From positions 1-38,683 of the forward strand of contig JAPLJP010000028.1 of NCBI GenBank assembly GCA_026388535.1: a stretch of 38,683 nt of DNA. The letters run 5' to 3'. This document shows positions 8,807 through 15,758 of the stretch, piece by piece; within the stretch, counting starts at the first letter, position 1; every line of letters starts with the position of its first letter. The DNA comes from Deltaproteobacteria bacterium (GTDB lineage: Bacteria > Desulfobacterota > Syntrophia > Syntrophales > Smithellaceae). Below the pieces are notes generated by a model. It was given only the letters and a program-made list of their open reading frames with translations. It ran no database searches and was not told where the DNA came from. The position numbers and the translations under genes were made by a program.

Positions 8807-9277
8807 TTATTTTGACATTTGCTTCTCAATCAATTCTAATAATTCCTTGTTTTCCGGAATGTCTGACATCGAATGGCCGTAGTGCACAAAACGAACCTTG
8901 CCGGATTTATCAATCATCACCTGCGCGGGCATTCTTCCTAATTTGAATATCTTGACCTCCTGTCCGTACAGCTTCAAAACCTTATGTTCAGGATCGGGTA
9001 AACCGATAAACGGCAGTTTTTCTTTTCCCCAGTAATTCTTAAAAGCCTCGGCGTTTTCTGGACCGGCAACAAGTATTTCTGTATCCAGCTTCACAAATTT
9101 TTCATAATCCTGGCGCAACTGCGCCATGTGCGCGCGGCAGAATGGTCAAAAAAACCCGCGGTTGAAAATCACCATCACATTATTTTTATTTTTATAGTTT
9201 GAAAGAGACACGCTCTTACCGTTAAAATCGTTCAGCGTAAAATCCGGCGCCTGAACATTTAATTCTACTCTGGCCAT
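8807..9277 (-). CDS. Peroxiredoxin-like (AhpC/TSA/redoxin fold) selenoprotein, UPFC active site
   Basis: Read from ATG 9275-9277 to the stop at 8807, this is a 156-residue thioredoxin-fold protein if the in-frame TGA at 9146-9148 is decoded as selenocysteine (residue 44). Before it come APDFTLNDFNGKSVSLSNYK and VMVIFNRGFF; after it PFCRAHMAQLRQDY. The peroxiredoxin-like family normally reads RGFFCPFCR.H..QL here, so TGA replaces exactly the first catalytic cysteine. A hairpin 19 bases downstream suits a bacterial SECIS. GAGGAT precedes the start. Read conventionally, the gene would be two useless fragments, the second beginning at 9127. Likely role: peroxide or disulfide reduction. Confidence 0.85.
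9111..9126 (-). promoter_or_regulatory. Candidate bacterial SECIS hairpin of the peroxiredoxin-like selenoprotein
   Basis: In the mRNA sense, a perfect 6-bp stem UGGCGC/GCGCCA closes the loop AGUU. The loop begins 25 bases after the UGA and has G at its second position. Bacterial SECIS elements usually have a small apical loop with a G in its first two bases, 16-37 bases after the UGA, so this fits. The lower stem is weak. Confidence 0.65.
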
Positions 9278-9293
9278 AATGATTATCCTCCTT

Positions 9294-10538
9294 TCATGTC
9301 GACGGGCGAAGGTATTGCATAGTACCGTCCTGAACCACGGCTACCTTAGCCGGACCAGGATAAAGTTTTTCGAGTAAGTCTAGCACTTCAGGCCATGTCT
9401 TTACCGCAACGGCATCATTGATGTGGCAGAAGAGATCCAGATTAGTGCGATCAGGGTGTGGCGCAAGTACTATCAGTTTTTTCATAAGTAAAGGTATGAA
9501 GCCGGTGGATCTGGGAGAGTAATGTCTTCCACCGTAATCAGTGCCCCAGCTCCGCATAACATAGTGCGGCACCTGGCCTTCGGGTGCGTCCGAGATAAGA
9601 ACGGCTGTGCCTGTTGCATCGGGCTTGAGCGTCTGCAACGCGATTAAGAGGGCGATGGCCGATTCGTTTGCCTTCGCGTAAGCGTTACACACAACGATGT
9701 CGTAGCCGCTGGAAAATGGTATGCCGTAATGTACCTTGCCTTCTTCGGCTCCGGCGGCATGCGTGGCGCGGAAGGAACCGGCGTAGAGATTGGAAATATT
9801 ACCGCGGCGGTTAATGAGGCAATCAACCTTAAAATTGAGTCCGGCCATATCACCGGCCGCGTCACACTCGGAGCGCATAATGTTGTTTTCGAAATTCCCC
9901 AGGCCTGTGCGCGCTTGGTCACGATAGAACTGGTTGTGAAACTGGTTGATGGTTTCTATACCGGCCACGCCCGGCAGAATAATTTTGGCTCCACCGCCGA
10001 AGCCCACATGTATATGGGCGGTTATACAGCCTATGCCGATTTTCAAATCGCAGGCCATAAATTCCCGGTTGAACCAGAGTTCCACGCCTGTGGGTGTTCG
10101 TCCTGCACGAACGGTGTTCTGGAAGGGATCATGGTTGTATAACGCATACTGTTCCACAATAGCATCACCGAGTTTCTTTCGGGCATTGATCATGTCGTAT
10201 GCGCCGTGCGCCCCCAGCGCCCACACAAACCTGATTTGATCGCGTTTGAGGCCGGCACGGTGCAGGATGTCCAGAATTAAAGGCGCCACATCCTTGACCG
10301 GAGTGGGACGCGTCATGTCATCGAATACGATTACAGCCTGATTCTTGTCTTTGGCCAGTTCGAAAAGCGTGGGACCATCAATAGGTTTTTCAACCTTTTC
10401 TCGAATTTGCTGAAGCGTTAAATCAGGTTTTTCCATGCCGGGCGAGGTGAGGTCGGTTATCTCCCACCGATCCGGAAAAATCAGTTCCCGCTCGATGTTC
10501 TCATACCAGCGCCGTGAAGGGACGGATATACGTTTCAT
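9294..10538 (-). CDS. LarA-like protein (nickel-dependent lactate racemase superfamily, DUF2088)
   Basis: I place the start at 10538, after AAAGGAT, rather than at the longer frame's first codon, giving 414 residues. The N-terminal part contains VFDDMTRPTP and WALGAHGAY, and the central part HIHVGFGGGAKIILPGV. Both regions match the LarA/DUF2088 superfamily, whose founder racemises lactate with a nickel-pincer cofactor; many relatives act on other 2-hydroxy acids. No larB, larC or larE genes for cofactor synthesis are visible nearby. It lies 16 bases upstream of the peroxiredoxin-like selenoprotein gene and is probably co-transcribed with it. The substrate is unknown. Confidence 0.8.
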   Translation of the reverse strand: MKRISVPSRRWYENIERELIFPDRWEITDLTSPGMEKPDLTLQQIREKVEKPIDGPTLFELAKDKNQAVIVFDDMTRPTPVKDVAPLILDILHRAGLKRDQIRFVWALGAHGAYDMINARKKLGDAIVEQYALYNHDPFQNTVRAGRTPTGVELWFNREFMACDLKIGIGCITAHIHVGFGGGAKIILPGVAGIETINQFHNQFYRDQARTGLGNFENNIMRSECDAAGDMAGLNFKVDCLINRRGNISNLYAGSFRATHAAGAEEGKVHYGIPFSSGYDIVVCNAYAKANESAIALLIALQTLKPDATGTAVLISDAPEGQVPHYVMRSWGTDYGGRHYSPRSTGFIPLLMKKLIVLAPHPDRTNLDLFCHINDAVAVKTWPEVLDLLEKLYPGPAKVAVVQDGTMQYLRPST

Positions 10539-10551
10539 GTCTAATATCCTT

Positions 10552-10596
10552 TCACCGCAAAATCCGGTGCTGAACATTTAATTCAACTCTGGCCAT
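10552..10596 (-). pseudogene. Duplicated 5' fragment of the peroxiredoxin-like gene
   Basis: Starting at ATG 10596, with GGAGGG upstream, the bases nearly repeat the start of the selenoprotein gene at 9277. Both encode MARVELNVQ, after which a lost base shifts the frame and a stop follows at codon 15. Similarity continues about 15 bases further, into CCGGATTTT, and stops just before larA. It may be the relic of a second redoxin copy or a duplication scar. It could still act as a short leader peptide for larA. Confidence 0.65.
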
Positions 10597-10781
10597 AACG
10601 CTTGCCCTCCTTCGTCTTTAGAAGTAGCTTGCTAAATATACTCGTAAATTATTAAATTTCAATTTGTTTTTTACTATTAATAATTACCGCGTCGCGCAAA
10701 GCACTCCTCACAAGGAAAATATGGACTGGATTCCCGCCTGCGCGGGAATGACAAATTGATGAAAAAGAAAAAAAAGATTAT
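10597..10781. other. Intergenic gap with one REP hairpin
   Basis: 185 bases between the DsbA-like selenoprotein gene and the redoxin fragment. It contains an ATTCCCGC/GCGGGAAT hairpin (10730-10749) flanked by ACTGG and GACAA, a REP-like unit. The rest is AT-rich, with no recognisable gene. Confidence 0.55.
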
Positions 10782-11375
10782 TTATTTAATTTTGTCGAGA
10801 AGATTACGGAATGTTTCTATCGGCTGAGCTCCGACCATTTGATATTTTTTCCCTATGACGAACAGGGGTACACCTGTCAAGCCTATCAATTGCCCCTCTT
10901 TTCTGGCTTCGTTCAAGCGTGATGCGTAACGGCCATCGTGAACGGCACTGATCGTTTCTTTTTCATCAAGACCGCTTTTCTTCGCAACGTCGGCAATAAC
11001 ATTCAGATTGCCAATATCCAGGCCTTCCGTAAAGTACGCATGAAAGATGATCTGATGAAACGAATCATATCTGTCCAGATCACGGGCAAATTCAGAGGCC
11101 ATTAGCGCTAATCTGGAATTGGAAAGGACTGTTAGATTACCGAAGACAACGCCCACTTCTTTGCCTCGTGCACGCAGTTGTTCATAAAAAGAAGAGAGAT
11201 CATAGCCCCTGAATCTTTCGGAAAGCAACATTCCTGCGGGCGGCGTCTCCGGATGAAGCTCGTAACTTACCCATTTATCATTAATGGCGTATTCTTTCTT
11301 CAACTGATCGACAATGCCCTTGCCGATATAACAGAAGGGTCAGATATAGTCGGAAAATATTTTAAAGTTGATCAT
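10782..11375 (-). CDS. DsbA-family (FrnE-like) selenoprotein, UPFC active site
   Basis: From ATG 11373-11375 the frame reads MINFKIFSDYI, then TGA at 11340-11342, then PFCYIGKGIVDQLKKEY and about 170 more residues to the stop at 10782. FrnE/DsbA-like oxidoreductases have DYICPFCYIG in this place, so TGA replaces the first cysteine of CPFC at codon 12. With selenocysteine the product is 197 residues, near family length. The C-terminal GVPLFVIGKKYQMVGAQP is the cis-proline region of the thioredoxin fold. No signal peptide is seen, so it is probably cytoplasmic. A strong SECIS-like hairpin follows the TGA. Confidence 0.88.
11307..11327 (-). promoter_or_regulatory. Candidate bacterial SECIS hairpin of the DsbA-like selenoprotein
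   Basis: In the mRNA sense, AUCGGCAA pairs over 8 bp (one G-U pair) with UUGUCGAU and closes the loop GGGCA. The loop starts 20 bases after the UGA and begins with GG. This matches the distance, loop size and loop guanine expected for bacterial SECIS elements, and is a better match than the hairpin of the peroxiredoxin-like gene. Confidence 0.75.
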
Positions 11376-11454
11376 TGTTTGATTCCTTTATAAATGCATG
11401 ATCTGGAAAGAACTGGTTTAAATATACTCGCAATAGGCCTGGGGTTCAAACTGT

Positions 11455-11600
11455 TTTTTAAATATAGATTGCTACGCCGCGCAAGGCGCGGCTCGCAATG
11501 ACAAAAGACAACTGGATGCCGGCCTTCGCCTGCATGCCGACTTTTGCCGCAATTTAAGCATTGTGACACAATTTCCTTGTGGGAATGACAAGGTTGAAAA
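11455..11600. repeat. REP-like palindromic cluster
   Basis: Two units lie in tandem: AGATTGCTACGCC..GGCTCGCAATGACA, with a GCGCAAGGCGC hairpin, and ACTGGATGCCGGCCTTCGCC with a later TGTGGGAATGACA. They belong to the TGTCATTGCGAG/GGAATGACA repeats scattered through the window. The surrounding stretch 11376-11663 holds no convincing gene. Confidence 0.55.
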
Positions 11601-11663
11601 GAAGGATTGAAATATTTTGTCGAAAAACGTAAAAATGTTTCCAATAAATCTAAGGTGAAATAA

Positions 11664-11787
11664 TACCATTTATAAATCAGAGATGATATTGAGGCGGCTA
11701 GGTGGAGGCGACGAGGCGTATATGGAAATACGTTGAGGAAGCCGACAACGACGACAACAAAAATAGCACTCTGATTTAGATATGGTA
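11664..11787. repeat. Palindromic intergenic repeat, family B, copy 1
   Basis: The 19-base terminal inverted repeats TACCATTTATAAATCAGAG and, inverted, TACCATATCTAAATCAGAG differ at two positions. The core has GCGTAT..ATACGTTGAGGAAGCCGAC and is shared, inverted, with 24240-24360. The right end touches the Shine-Dalgarno of the next gene, so it may supply leader RNA structure. It encodes no protein, as expected of a MITE-like or REP-like element. Confidence 0.75.
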
Positions 11788-11797
11788 GGGAGGAATT

Positions 11798-12247
11798 ATG
11801 GAAAGAAGTGATCAGGCGGTTCTAAAATTTGTCAGCGGTTATAATTGCGCGCAGTCGGTTCTTTTCTCTTTTTGTGATGATCTCAATCTAGATAAGGATA
11901 AAGCCCTGAAGCTGGCTTGCGGGTTCGGTGCGGGCATGGGAAGAAAAGAGGAAGTCTGCGGAGCGGTAAGCGGCGGGATAATGGTAATCGGCGCTAAATA
12001 CGGCCGGGGAGAAAATGAAGACCGGAAAACCACCGATAGCACTTACGTTAAGATAAGGGAACTTATGGATCAGTTCTCCAAAAAACACGGCACTTACATC
12101 TGCCGCGAATTATTGAACGGCTGTGAGTTAACAACTGAAGAAGGGCAGAAGACATATCTGGGGAACGATTATTTTAATAAAGTATGCAAGCCGTGTGTGA
12201 AGAGTGTGGTGGAAATACTTGAGAATATCATTAAAACAGAAAAATAA
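11798..12247 (+). CDS. C_GCAxxG_C_C family redox-type protein
   Basis: A 149-residue protein with the family signature: NCAQSVL near the N terminus, ACGFGAGMG, then CGAVSGGIMVIG, a cysteine in YICRELLNGC and a final CKPCV. The spaced cysteines suggest a metal or iron-sulfur site or redox chemistry, but the function of the family is not established. GGGAGG precedes the ATG by 5 bases. The start is immediately after a family B repeat, which may be part of its leader. Confidence 0.85.
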   Translation: MERSDQAVLKFVSGYNCAQSVLFSFCDDLNLDKDKALKLACGFGAGMGRKEEVCGAVSGGIMVIGAKYGRGENEDRKTTDSTYVKIRELMDQFSKKHGTYICRELLNGCELTTEEGQKTYLGNDYFNKVCKPCVKSVVEILENIIKTEK

Positions 12248-12264
12248 AACAGCGGTTCAGCGGA

Positions 12265-12378
12265 TGAATCACGGGTATAAACTCCGACGCAAGCTACGGG
12301 GTATTATACCCTCCGCTGTGCGGGATTGTTCGACTAACAAATTTCAATACACTTCGTTTTTGAAATTTGAGTTTCACA
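12265..12378. repeat. Modular palindromic repeat, family C, copy 5 (reverse orientation)
   Basis: Modules in order are ATCACGGGTATAA, a TACCCTCCGCTGTGCGGGAT block, GTTCGAC, and the hairpin AAATTTCAA (loop TACACTTCGTTT) TTGAAATTT. The same module order is found at 24421-24556 and, inverted, at 20823-21010. It overlaps the apparent N-terminal coding region of the MGMT-like gene. Confidence 0.75.
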
Positions 12379-12926
12379 ATAAAAAAATTATAAAGCAAAC
12401 TCCCTTCGGATCTGTTTGTGTAATATGGTCTGTATCAAATAAAACTCCCCTGATTGTCCATGTTTTGCTTCCTAGGCCGGGGCTCTCGGCTGAAGATCAG
12501 GCATTTGCGCTTTTTCCCGATTCCCGAGAATATTCCTGCGCGGAAATTGACGCGATAGCGGTTTCCATCAAAGCTTATCTCGAGGGAGAGAATATTAAGT
12601 TTTCTCTGAAATCAATTGACTTGCCATTGTGCTCGGCATTCCAGCAATCTGTTTTACGCGCGACGTACTCAATTCCTCGGGGAAGTGTCAGCACATACCA
12701 ACGGATTGCCGTAAGCTTGGACATACCGAAAGGAGCGCGGGCAGTGGGGAACGCTCTGGCGAATAACCCGTTTCCCCTAATAGTGCCTTGTCATCGGGTC
12801 ATCAGCTCAAATAGGCATATTGGCGGTTACGGAGGTGGAATTGAAATGAAGCAGGTTTTACTGGAAAGAGAGGGAATCGGTTTTGATCATACGGGGCTGG
12901 TGATCGACAATCGATTTCACTTTTAA
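12360..12926 (+). CDS. Methylated-DNA--protein-cysteine methyltransferase (MGMT/Ogt type)
   Basis: The C-terminal domain has the suicide-enzyme active site IVPCHRVI followed by GGYGGG, and the DNA-binding helix region ATYSIPRGSVSTYQRIA. An N-terminal subdomain starts about KQTPFGSVCVIW. It would remove alkyl groups from O6-alkylguanine. The open frame extends up to 12204, but the bases before about 12378 are a family C repeat. I give the TTG at 12360 as a provisional start (188 residues, usual size about 170). No good ribosome binding site is visible, so the true start is uncertain. Confidence 0.85.
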   Translation: MKFEFHNKKIIKQTPFGSVCVIWSVSNKTPLIVHVLLPRPGLSAEDQAFALFPDSREYSCAEIDAIAVSIKAYLEGENIKFSLKSIDLPLCSAFQQSVLRATYSIPRGSVSTYQRIAVSLDIPKGARAVGNALANNPFPLIVPCHRVISSNRHIGGYGGGIEMKQVLLEREGIGFDHTGLVIDNRFHF

Positions 12927-12933
12927 GACTTCT

Positions 12934-13389
12934 TCACTCCAGTATCACTTTCTTAATCGGCGGCGGTTCATTCCTTAAAAGCCAGTAGAGGCCAAGCAAT
13001 TTAACAGTTTCCATGAATTCTATAAAGTCAACCGGTTTGGGAAGATAACTATTGGCGCCCAGTTTGTAACAAGCAATCACGTCATCCTCCTGATCGGAAG
13101 AAGTGAGAATGACTACCGGCAATAGTTTGGTGATCTCGTTCTGGCGGATGGCCTTAAGCACTTCCAATCCGTTAATTTTGGGGAGGTTTAAATCCAGAAT
13201 AATAAGAATGGGCAAATCCTTTATCTCCCGTCCTGCATACATTCCTTTTCCAAACAGATAATCCAGGGCTTCCACACCGTTATTGGCGATGATCATCTTG
13301 TTGGAGATATGGTTTTTATTGAATGCCCGTATAGTCAATTCGACATCATCGGGATTATCCTCTACCAGTAGAATAATTTTTTCTTCCAT
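12934..13389 (-). CDS. Stand-alone response regulator receiver (Rcp1-like)
   Basis: A 151-residue single REC domain. It has the acidic pair in LLVEDNPDD, the phospho-acceptor aspartate in ILDLNLPKINGLEVL, the conserved threonine/serine in VILTSSDQ and the lysine in SYLPKPVDF. No output domain follows, as in Rcp1-type regulators that partner phytochrome-like kinases and pass phosphate on or act by protein contact. The ATG at 13389 follows AAAGGAGGG; an upstream start at 13425 would overlap the kinase stop. It is the last gene of the sensor operon and the probable target of the kinase encoded just before it. Confidence 0.92.
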   Translation of the reverse strand: MEEKIILLVEDNPDDVELTIRAFNKNHISNKMIIANNGVEALDYLFGKGMYAGREIKDLPILIILDLNLPKINGLEVLKAIRQNEITKLLPVVILTSSDQEDDVIACYKLGANSYLPKPVDFIEFMETVKLLGLYWLLRNEPPPIKKVILE

Positions 13390-13421
13390 CGTAAACCCTC
13401 CTTTAGTGATTATTATCTTCT

Positions 13422-15680
13422 TCACTCTGGTATCGTGAAATAAAACGTTGCTCCTCTGCCTACTTCGCCGTCCGCCCAGATTTGCCCTCCGTGGCGGGTT
13501 ATAATTCTTTTTACTGTCGCCAATCCAATTCCCGTGCCGGGAAATTCATCTGTCGAATGCAAGCGCTGGAAAGCGCCGAACAGTTTGTTAGCATAAGCCA
13601 TGTCAAAACCCACGCCGTTATCCCGAACAAAAAAAATCTTTTTCCCTTCTGTAAGAGTCATGCCGAATTCAATTAAGGGATGTTTTTGTTTGCCGGTGAA
13701 CTTCCAGGCATTTTCCAGCAGGTTTGTCAGGGCGATCCGCATGGTGTTGATATCACCTCTGGTGACCATACCTTGCTGGATAATCACGTTAGTATCATTA
13801 TCAGGATTATTCTGCTGCAATGTCTTAGCAATTGACTGGACTATTTTGCTCAAATCAATTGATTCATGGTAGAATTCGGTATGAGATATCCTCGATAGTT
13901 TCAGCATGTCTTCGATGAGCAAGCCCATGTGCTGTGTTGCCGCGCGGATCCTATTGAGGTAATTGCGTCCCGTATCATCAAGTTTTTCCTGATAGTCCTC
14001 CATGAGCGCCAGGCTGAATCCGTCAATGCTCCTAAGGGGCGCGCGTAAATCGTGGGAAACAGAATAGCTAAAAGCCTTAAGATCATTATTGGTTTCCTCC
14101 AGTTTCCGGCTGGCTAAATCAGTGTCTTTTGCGCTCTGGTTCAGGTCATCCACCAGATTCAACAGGGCCAGTTGACTGTTGTGCAATTCCGTGGTCCGTT
14201 CGGCTATTTTTTGCTCCAGTTCCGAGTTCAGGCTCTCAATTTCTTTGAGGGCCGCCTCCCTTTGGAATTCCATCTGTTTGAGCTCGGTGATATCCTCAAA
14301 GATAACGCAGAATTCTTGCATCGAATCCCAGGGACGATATGCATGGCAGTGGTAATGCTTCTTGGTTGAATGGTGGTACTGATCAAAGGTTTGTGATATG
14401 CCGCTAATGGCAACCTCACCATACTTTAGAATCCATTCCGGTTCAGTTTCCGGCCACACCTCGTGGACTGTTTTGCCCCGGACATCATCAATCTTCACCC
14501 CCGTAATGCGCTCGTAGGCTTCGTTGATATAAATAAAACGATAGCTGACGAACACGTCTTTCTCGTCGAAGACAGAACCGAAAAGGACAAAGGCATTGAT
14601 CATGCTCTTGAGCATTGTTTGCATCTCCTTGTCTTTCTGCCGTTGCCCTTCCTCCGCCCTTTTGCGGTCGGTAATGTCATTAATGCTGGACAGAACACAC
14701 ATTTCGTTGTTGATTGTGACCATCCCCGCCGAAAAAATCCCCGTGATTATCTCACCCGACTTTTTTCGGAATTGAAATTCGCGCTCCTGCACCGTTCCCT
14801 TGCTTGCCAGTTCGCTGACAACCAGAGCGCGGTCTTCTTCTCTGTTCCACAGATGCAAAGCAGGCGTTGTTTTTCCTCTGATGTCCTTTGACTGATAACC
14901 GGTGATCCTGAAAAAACTTTCATTCACTTCAATAATCTGTCCGTCGGACATTCGCGTAATGGTGATAGCATAAGGCGAGGAATGGAATGCCTTATTAAAT
15001 TTTTCTTCTTCTATTTTGACATTCGTTAACAGGGATTTGTTGAACATCAGCACCAGGGCATACGTCAGAAGAATAAACAACATCTGATAAGATATCATGA
15101 TGAGCTGTGCAAATATTCCGGACTGAAAATAATCGCTTGTTGTTTGAGGACCGGTAAAAAAATCGACAATACGGATGACACTAACCATACAGTAAACCGC
15201 AAAAACAAAGCCCACGCCTCTTGTCAACCCGCGTTTGTCCGGTTCAGTTCTGTAAAGCATAAGCCAGGCGCATTGCCAGCAGATAATCAGTAATGCCAAA
15301 GCAAGATTGAGATTTCTTGCCGCCAGATCAGGCTGAACAAATGTAAAATAGGTATGAATTAAGGCGAAAGCCGCGAGCAGAACATAATTATGTGCCTGTG
15401 AACTTTTCTTTCCGACAAAATGCGTAAGTCCTATATAACCCAGAAGCGCTCCCGCAATTACCATGGTATTGGACAGAACAATGGACACCCAGTCGAAAAT
15501 GCGGCCGCGCGCAACAATCATGAAAAGTGCCGCTGTCTGCAATGCAAAATCAAAAACAAATAATTCCGTGCCGGAAAAACGTTTACGGTTCTGCTGCCAC
15601 AGAAGCACGATAACCATCAGACAGACAATATCTGTGATCACATTACTGAAAATAATGGTTTGCATGTCCAGCAAAATCAT
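13422..15680 (-). CDS. Membrane PAS-PAS sensor histidine kinase
   Basis: A 752-residue kinase. About 220 N-terminal residues form some seven hydrophobic segments, followed by two PAS domains (ITRMSDGQIIEVNESFFRIT and a second ending in CVIFEDITELKQM), a coiled coil (LNSELEQKIAERTTEL), a HisKA helix with the phospho-histidine in SVSHDLRAPLRS, and a complete ATPase domain (NLLENAWKF, DNGVGFD, GTGIGLATVKRI). It is the only catalytic kinase in this operon. It ends 33 bases before the chosen receiver start, and it probably phosphorylates that receiver. The membrane domain does not match a sensor family I can name with confidence. Confidence 0.92.
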   Translation of the reverse strand: MILLDMQTIIFSNVITDIVCLMVIVLLWQQNRKRFSGTELFVFDFALQTAALFMIVARGRIFDWVSIVLSNTMVIAGALLGYIGLTHFVGKKSSQAHNYVLLAAFALIHTYFTFVQPDLAARNLNLALALLIICWQCAWLMLYRTEPDKRGLTRGVGFVFAVYCMVSVIRIVDFFTGPQTTSDYFQSGIFAQLIMISYQMLFILLTYALVLMFNKSLLTNVKIEEEKFNKAFHSSPYAITITRMSDGQIIEVNESFFRITGYQSKDIRGKTTPALHLWNREEDRALVVSELASKGTVQEREFQFRKKSGEIITGIFSAGMVTINNEMCVLSSINDITDRKRAEEGQRQKDKEMQTMLKSMINAFVLFGSVFDEKDVFVSYRFIYINEAYERITGVKIDDVRGKTVHEVWPETEPEWILKYGEVAISGISQTFDQYHHSTKKHYHCHAYRPWDSMQEFCVIFEDITELKQMEFQREAALKEIESLNSELEQKIAERTTELHNSQLALLNLVDDLNQSAKDTDLASRKLEETNNDLKAFSYSVSHDLRAPLRSIDGFSLALMEDYQEKLDDTGRNYLNRIRAATQHMGLLIEDMLKLSRISHTEFYHESIDLSKIVQSIAKTLQQNNPDNDTNVIIQQGMVTRGDINTMRIALTNLLENAWKFTGKQKHPLIEFGMTLTEGKKIFFVRDNGVGFDMAYANKLFGAFQRLHSTDEFPGTGIGLATVKRIITRHGGQIWADGEVGRGATFYFTIPE

Positions 15681-15694
15681 GAACTACCTCTTGT

Positions 15695-15758
15695 TTCGTA
15701 TCTCGTATCTCATATCTCGCATCTCGCGCTTCACGTTTCACGAGCGACGAACGACGCT
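15695..15758. repeat. Short imperfect tandem repeat between sensor genes
   Basis: A run of TCGTATCTCGTATCTCATAT-type units is followed by CGCTTCACGTTTCACGAGCGACG-like units. Similar degenerate sequence recurs at 18105-18165 and 18236-18275, each time at the end of a PAS-containing gene of this operon. Its spread may reflect recombination between the sensor genes. Confidence 0.55.

Noticed and set aside
14463-14891. 142-codon forward frame inside the histidine kinase gene
   Set aside because: It is antisense to strongly conserved PAS coding sequence and shows no family motif.
15695-15758. CRISPR-like array in the TCGTATCTC repeats
   Set aside because: The units are short, degenerate and without unique spacers of constant length.
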